The position numbers and the translations under genes are program-made. DNA of 50,697 bases. Source: Acidobacteriaceae bacterium (GTDB taxonomy: Bacteria; Acidobacteriota; Terriglobia; Terriglobales; Acidobacteriaceae). Every line of letters begins with the position of its first letter. Position 1 is the stretch's first letter. Shown here one piece after another: positions 46,065 through 50,697 of the stretch. The DNA lies in NCBI GenBank assembly GCA_030038195.1, contig JASHPJ010000130.1, positions 1 to 50,697 of the forward strand, written 5' to 3'. The notes beneath the pieces were generated by a model. It worked only from the letters and a program-made list of their open reading frames with translations. It was not told the origin of the DNA and ran no database searches.

Positions 46065-48710
46065 CTATTTGTTGCGGAGCATCTCGACAGGGTCGAGGTG
46101 CGCCGCGTGATTGGCAGGCAGCACGATGGCGATCAATGCCGGGACCACTAACAACAGAAATGACGAGGCAAGCACAGGCACAGAAGCAGCATATGCTTGA
46201 TAAAACTGTGAGCGGAGTGCGTAGCCACTGAGAATTGCGCCAGATAAGCCCGTTGTTGCGCCCATCAGCACCCAGCGTGACTCCTGTGCGAGCAGCAGTC
46301 GCACGATTGCCGGGCGTGAGGAGCCAAGAGCGAGGCGAATGCCGATCTCTTTCTCACGCAGGGAAACTTCGTACGCAAGAAGACCATATGTGCCAAGAGT
46401 GGCGATGAGCAGCGCCAGCACGCCGAAGGCAGTCGCTACCTGCATCAGGAAGCTGCGCAGTTCCACCTCGTTCGACATCTCCTCTTCCATGGTCCGTAAA
46501 TGGTAGATGGAAAGGTCTGCGTGCTGGCTGCGGATAAGGCTGCGCACGGTTTTGGCGAGCAGGCGGGGATCACCCGTGGTGCGCATCAGTATAACCATAT
46601 GAGAAGGAGGCTGGTAGGCTGCTGGTAGATAGAGATCAGGGCTGGGTGGGGTATCCAGGTTGTAGCTGTGCACATTGCCCACGACGCCGATCACGGTCGC
46701 CCAGCCTTGAAGCTCTCCAGTTTTGATGTGATGGCCGATCGCACTCTGACCGGGCCATTCCCGCTCAGCCAGCAATCGATTGACAATTACGACCTGCTGG
46801 CCGGAATTGTCTGTATCTGCAAAGTCTCTCCCCTCAAGAACGGGTTGGCCTACGGTCGAGAAATAGCCGGTAGTGACGTCATAGGAATCAGGATTGACGC
46901 TGCTAGGATTCTGGCATTCGTCAGGATGCGCATCCGTACAAAATGTATAGCGGTTGACGGCACTGCCAAGGGGTGGGTTCTTTGTGGCAGCGGCAAACCT
47001 GACACCGGGTAGTGCGCGCAGTGCGGCAACAAGCTGATTAAAATACCGGGTCGTTTGAGCGGCATCAGAATGAGGAAGAACGCTGCTGTGCTCCATGTCA
47101 ACACCAGCCATCAGAAGGTGGTCCGGTTGGAATCCAAGGGGCTGGTGGAGCAGTCGATAAACACCTGCGACCATCCACCCCGCACAGGCAACAAGCACGA
47201 GGGACAAGGCGATCTGCACAGCAACAAGCATGCGGCCCATGCGACGCAGGCTGCTCCCAGCCGACGCACGGCTGCCGCCTGACAGATCGGACTGGAGGCA
47301 CGGTCGCAGCGCCCTTGTGGCGGGTAGCAGGGTGAGAAGAATCGTGATCAGCGCCGTGACGCAAAGAATGAATCCGAGCACGGGCAAGCTGATTGAGGCA
47401 TGCGCAAGCCGCGGTAGCTGCAAAGCGCGCGCCTGAAGCAACAGGCGAAGGCCGCCGTAGCCAAAAACGGCTCCCGTGATTGAGCCGGCCATGGCGAGGA
47501 GGACACTCTCAATGAGTAATTGCCGCAACAGATGCTGGAAACTGGCGCCCAGCGTTGCGCGGGTGGCAAACTCGCGGCGCCGACGGACACTCCGTGCGAG
47601 CAACAGGTTTGCAAGATTCGCGCAGGTGATAAGCAACAACAGGCCGCACGCGCCAAACGTGGCCAACAGAGCAGTGCGCGCCGCGGTTCCGATAAGCTTC
47701 GTAATCCAGGAAAGGACAACCGGAGGCCGGCCGAGAACGCCACCGTAATATTGGGGGAAGTCGTGCCTGAGTGTTGCGCTGACACGGGAGAGATCAGCAT
47801 TTGCTGCAGATATCGATACTCCCGGTAACAGCCTGCCAATGACTGAAAAATCTGAATCTCCTCGGAAAGTTACATGTGCGGACGAATCACAACCAATCGG
47901 AACGAAGATGTCCGGATGGTTCAGCGCATAAGGGCCTTCAATGGACTGGGCAAGGGGTAGTACTCCGCTGATCTGGAAAGTACGATGGTCGATTTCTATT
48001 GTGCGATTGCTGAGATCTGTGCCGCCGCCCAGTTGTTTCCAAAAGCCACCGCTGATCACGACCCGCTGTATGCAATCACGTTCATCGCCGGTCTGCGGAA
48101 AGTCCCGGCCTACTGCGAATGAAGCGCCAAGAGTGGAAAAGAAATTCTGCGATACCTCCAAAACATTGCCGCCCCATCCGAGTTGCGTACGTACCGCGGG
48201 CGACCAGCCGCGATAGGCCGCTACCGATTGAAAGCTATGGCCGCGTAGTTGCCAATCCTGCATCGTGGGGATCGAAGCGATTTCGTCGGGAACGGAGTTG
48301 ATTGCGACGAGGCGGTCCGGCTGTGGAAAGGGCAAGGGCCGGAGCAAAACAGCATCAAGTACGCTGAAAACCGAAGTGATCGATCCGACGCCCAAGCCGA
48401 GCATGATGATTGCCGTGCATGCAAATCCCGGCGTGCGGCGAAGTTGCCGGATGCTGTAGCGCACGTCTTGCCAGATAAGCTCTAGCGCGACGCCGGTGCG
48501 ATGTTCTCGTACGGACTGTTTGACCTGCTCAATGCCGCCGAATTCCACGAGTGATGTGCGTCGAGCCTCTGACGGCGGAATACCGGCTGCAATCTTCCGA
48601 TCCGCCACCAAGTCCACATAAGCATGCAGTTCTTCGTCAAGATCGTTCTCGACTTGGCGCTTTCGGAAAATATTACGCGCCAGATTCCTCACCGGCATCC
48701 AGAGCGTCAT
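46065..48710 (-). CDS. ADOP-type duplicated MacB/FtsX permease
   Basis: About 881 residues from ATG 48710, with AGGAG seven bases upstream. An N-terminal acidobacterial segment (LDEELHAYVDLVADRKIAAG) precedes two MacB_PCD/FtsX halves, each with a membrane helix, a large periplasmic domain and three more helices (first half starting near QDVRYSIRQLRRTPGFACTAIIMLGLG; shown as landmark). These permeases are very abundant in acidobacteria and usually lack their own ATPase gene, as here. They likely move an efflux substrate or transmit mechanical signals with a MacB-type ATPase encoded elsewhere. Confidence 0.9.
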   Translation of the reverse strand: MTLWMPVRNLARNIFRKRQVENDLDEELHAYVDLVADRKIAAGIPPSEARRTSLVEFGGIEQVKQSVREHRTGVALELIWQDVRYSIRQLRRTPGFACTAIIMLGLGVGSITSVFSVLDAVLLRPLPFPQPDRLVAINSVPDEIASIPTMQDWQLRGHSFQSVAAYRGWSPAVRTQLGWGGNVLEVSQNFFSTLGASFAVGRDFPQTGDERDCIQRVVISGGFWKQLGGGTDLSNRTIEIDHRTFQISGVLPLAQSIEGPYALNHPDIFVPIGCDSSAHVTFRGDSDFSVIGRLLPGVSISAANADLSRVSATLRHDFPQYYGGVLGRPPVVLSWITKLIGTAARTALLATFGACGLLLLITCANLANLLLARSVRRRREFATRATLGASFQHLLRQLLIESVLLAMAGSITGAVFGYGGLRLLLQARALQLPRLAHASISLPVLGFILCVTALITILLTLLPATRALRPCLQSDLSGGSRASAGSSLRRMGRMLVAVQIALSLVLVACAGWMVAGVYRLLHQPLGFQPDHLLMAGVDMEHSSVLPHSDAAQTTRYFNQLVAALRALPGVRFAAATKNPPLGSAVNRYTFCTDAHPDECQNPSSVNPDSYDVTTGYFSTVGQPVLEGRDFADTDNSGQQVVIVNRLLAEREWPGQSAIGHHIKTGELQGWATVIGVVGNVHSYNLDTPPSPDLYLPAAYQPPSHMVILMRTTGDPRLLAKTVRSLIRSQHADLSIYHLRTMEEEMSNEVELRSFLMQVATAFGVLALLIATLGTYGLLAYEVSLREKEIGIRLALGSSRPAIVRLLLAQESRWVLMGATTGLSGAILSGYALRSQFYQAYAASVPVLASSFLLLVVPALIAIVLPANHAAHLDPVEMLRNK

Positions 48711-48811
48711 CGTGGTTCTCCTAGGTCTCTGACCGCTTAGTTTTGTACCAATTGCGGGTGCGGGGCGCAGCCTAAGTTTTTGCAATCTTCACCAGCGTAC
48801 AACCGAGAGTG

Positions 48812-48934
48812 GGTGGATTCAAATTCCAAGTGCAACAAAGTTGATTAAATAAATGAAGCAGATAGCAGTATCTGTCGCCGAACTCCTGTTTTTCCTATGC
48901 CCTGCGTCTGTTGCACTTGGAATTTGAATCCGCC
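48812..48934. mobile_element. Miniature inverted-repeat element, IS30-like ends
   Basis: Perfect 23-base inverted repeats at 48815-48837 and 48909-48931 (outer ends GGATTCAAATTCC, inner ends AAGTGCAACA), extended to 26 with one wobble, enclose about 71 bases without coding capacity. The end layout (ATTCAA outward, TGCAACA inward) resembles IS30-family ends as I remember them, so this may be a non-autonomous derivative. No clear target duplication is seen. The right repeat overlaps the end of the truncated nanE frame. Confidence 0.7.
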
Positions 48935-49473
48935 ATGCCTTCAGCCAGGAGGGACGGGAGAATTGGGCGGGCGGACGGTTGTGCGATCCCACCTTCGAGT
49001 CCGCCGCGGTGGACCGCGGCCAGGGCCTCGTCGATGGTTGCAATGTCAGCCATGACCGGCAGATGCAGCTCGGCGTGGATTCTACGGACAATCTCCTGCC
49101 ATGGGTCGCCATTGGGCCAGGGATGATTCGTGCAGTCGAGGGCAATCATGGAAGCGCCGGAGGCGGCGAGAGCGCGGGCGGCGGCGAAATCCGGGGTAAT
49201 CCGCAGGTCGGATGGACCATACTCTTTATGGATGCCAATGATAGGCAGTGAGGTGTCGCGGCGCAGAGCCGCAATATGCTCGGCGCTATTCACGCGCAGG
49301 CCGGCAGCCCCGCCGCCGAGTGCGGCAAGCGCCATGCGGCGAAGAACCTCGGTGTCTTCCAGCGGGTCGCCCGGATAGGCCTGGCAGGAGACAACCAGCC
49401 TTCCCTTGATTTGCTCGAATATTCCGTATATTGCGGCTTCCTCGGCCTTCCTTTTGCGAGCAGGCAGATTCAT
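48895..49473 (-). pseudogene. nanE: N-acetylmannosamine-6-phosphate epimerase NanE, 3'-truncated
   Basis: Residues 1-154 match the NanE TIM barrel: LVVSCQAYPGDPL, GAAGLRVNS, PIIGIHKEY with the catalytic lysine, ITPDFAAARAL, MIALDCTNHPWPNG and LPVMADIATIDEAL. The usual last 70-80 residues (GTTLSGYT, an AEGR-type strand and the phosphate-binding VVGSAITR) are missing. After His155 the frame enters about 76 bases unrelated to NanE, then the right arm of the inverted-repeat element, and stops inside it. Without the last barrel strands it is unlikely to convert ManNAc-6-P to GlcNAc-6-P. It diverges from a RhaT-like transporter. Confidence 0.8.
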
Positions 49474-49497
49474 TCCGAATGCCTACTTGTAATATTG

Positions 49498-49511
49498 TAT
49501 AGCTAACTATA
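49498..49511. promoter_or_regulatory. Small inverted repeat, possible operator
   Basis: TATAG and CTATA separated by CTAA lie between the nanE start and the RhaT start, overlapping a TACAAT-like -10 on the minus strand. The form resembles GntR-family operators. No regulator gene is next to it in the window. Confidence 0.35.
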
Positions 49512-49618
49512 GTATGCGAGATATCCTTCAATACAAGCCGAGGTAGAAGATTTTTACACAGCCGGGCCGAAAGAACAGCCCGAGAGGCGTGAGCCCTTCG
49601 GGCGGAACGGATGCGCGC

Positions 49619-50650
49619 ATGAACAGCATGCTTTTGGCCGGAGTCCTCCTGGCGCTTTTGTCGGGCCTGATGAACGGCAGCTTTACTTTGCCGATGCGTT
49701 TTCTGGGGCGGTGGGAGTGGGAGAATGTGTGGGGCCTGTTCATCTTCCTGGCGTGCCTGCTGATGCCCGCTGTGGTTGTGAACGTGACAGCACCGCAGAG
49801 CTGGGAGATACTGAGCCGTGCGCCGGCGCACGCAGTTGAGATTGCGATTGGCGCCGGCTTTGCGTGGGGGTTCGGGGCGGTGTTGTTCGGCCAAAGCGTG
49901 AGCGCGATCGGAATTTCGCTTGCTAACACGCTGGTGCTGGCCATCAGCTCGGCGCTCGGCGCGCTGCTGCCGATGGTGCTGCTGGCCCCGCAGAGCCTGA
50001 CGGAACCGTCGGGAGAAAAGATATTGGCCGGGGTGGCCGTGGAGCTGGTGGGGATTGCCGCATGCGGCCGGGCAGGACGCATGCGCGAAAAAGCGGCGGG
50101 CATCAACGCCGCCCGCGGAGACATGGTGGGTCATGCCCGGCCCGTTGGAGTGGCCCTGCTGATGGCCAGCGGTGCGGGGGTGCTGTCGGCGGTGTTCAAT
50201 ATCGGTTTTTCACTGGCCCAGCCCATTGCCGACTGTGGACGGGCTGCGGGGTTGAGTCCGTTCGCGAGCGCAAATCTGATCTGGTGGGTAATGCTGGCCT
50301 CAGGCTCGCTTGCCAACCTGGGATTCTGCTTCTACCTGATGGGCAGGAACAGGAGCATGAGGAAGTTCAGCCAGCCGGGACGCATGCGTTTGTATGGCCT
50401 GTCGGCGCTGATGGCGCTGCTATGGGGCGGCAGCATTTTTGTGTACGGAGCGGCTGTGCCGAGGCTGGGCGCGCTGGGCACATCCATTGGATGGCCATTG
50501 AGCCTAGCAACCGGTCTGTTGCCGGCTAACCTGATCGGGATGGGGCTGGGCGAATGGAAACAGGCCCCGGCGCGCGCACGCACATGGATGTACTCCGGTA
50601 TTGCCGTGCTGCTGGCCGCAGTCATCCTCCTGAGCCGGTCAAGCTCTTAG
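49619..50650 (+). CDS. RhaT-like sugar/proton symporter (DMT superfamily)
   Basis: About 343 residues with ten hydrophobic helices. The opening LLALLSGLMNGSFTLPMRF and the WGFGAVLFGQSVSAIGISLANTLVLA block (landmark) are typical of the L-rhamnose-proton symporter family RhaT. It should import a deoxy- or other sugar with a proton. ATG 49619 fits the family start; GTG 49589 is an in-frame alternative with a poorly spaced GAGAGG. It diverges from the broken nanE, so the pair may once have served sialic-acid or amino-sugar use. The exact substrate is unknown. Confidence 0.85.
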   Translation: MNSMLLAGVLLALLSGLMNGSFTLPMRFLGRWEWENVWGLFIFLACLLMPAVVVNVTAPQSWEILSRAPAHAVEIAIGAGFAWGFGAVLFGQSVSAIGISLANTLVLAISSALGALLPMVLLAPQSLTEPSGEKILAGVAVELVGIAACGRAGRMREKAAGINAARGDMVGHARPVGVALLMASGAGVLSAVFNIGFSLAQPIADCGRAAGLSPFASANLIWWVMLASGSLANLGFCFYLMGRNRSMRKFSQPGRMRLYGLSALMALLWGGSIFVYGAAVPRLGALGTSIGWPLSLATGLLPANLIGMGLGEWKQAPARARTWMYSGIAVLLAAVILLSRSSS

Positions 50651-50697
50651 GCATACGTCATGCAGAGCGACGCGAATGGATGGTATAAGCGGGAAAA

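Overview
The window looks like a chromosomal segment of an acidobacterium of the Terriglobales / Acidobacteriaceae type. The indications are an Oar-like TonB-dependent receptor with an N-terminal carboxypeptidase-type domain, an ADOP-type duplicated MacB/FtsX permease without its own ATPase, a periplasmic beta-propeller (Reg_prop) sensor kinase, a YXWGXW-repeat protein, and many Tat-like secreted glycosidases. This is inferred from gene families; there is no rRNA and I found no tRNA or CRISPR array. The left half is accessory carbohydrate biology and the right half is mostly housekeeping.

Left part (1-26.8 kb). First comes a sugar-use block: a secreted GH2 glycosidase (-), a frameshifted ROK sugar kinase/regulator (+) followed by the tail of a phosphomannose isomerase, two tandem cupin-type glucose-6-phosphate isomerases (-), and a divergent MFS sugar porter overlapping a DeoR/GlpR regulator (+). 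A GH29 alpha-L-fucosidase (-) follows. Next is a sensing unit: a GH35 beta-galactosidase and a NarL-type response regulator transcribed together (-), a divergent propeller histidine kinase (+), and a large TonB-dependent receptor with a clear terminator (-). A secreted cysteine protein and a DoxX membrane protein (-) diverge from an ECF sigma factor (+). A sulfatase follows a 5'-truncated GH28 gene (-), and a multiply broken gene of unknown family (+) abuts the GH28 truncation.

Right part (26.8-50.7 kb). This holds uracil-DNA glycosylase family 5, a DJ-1/PfpI protein, a GuaD-like deaminase, a LolD-like ATPase, clpC with a terminator, secA, a lone CpaE/TadZ-like ATPase, a CYTH protein, sua5/tsaC, a divergent Hfq/Sm-like protein, holB, tmk, a YXWGXW protein, recJ with an acidic partner, a thioredoxin-like [2Fe-2S] ferredoxin and an ADOP permease. 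The right edge returns to sugar metabolism: a 3'-truncated nanE whose stop codon lies inside a small inverted-repeat element, and a RhaT-like transporter.

As a whole, the secreted enzymes (GH2, GH29, GH35, sulfatase, formerly GH28) and the receptor point to use of galactose-, fucose- and uronate-containing, probably sulfated, plant or algal glycans. The window also shows decay of this equipment: at least five broken or remnant genes, each with visible lesions, nearly all in carbohydrate genes. Small repeats (two REP-like elements and an IS30-like miniature element) lie in the same accessory parts.
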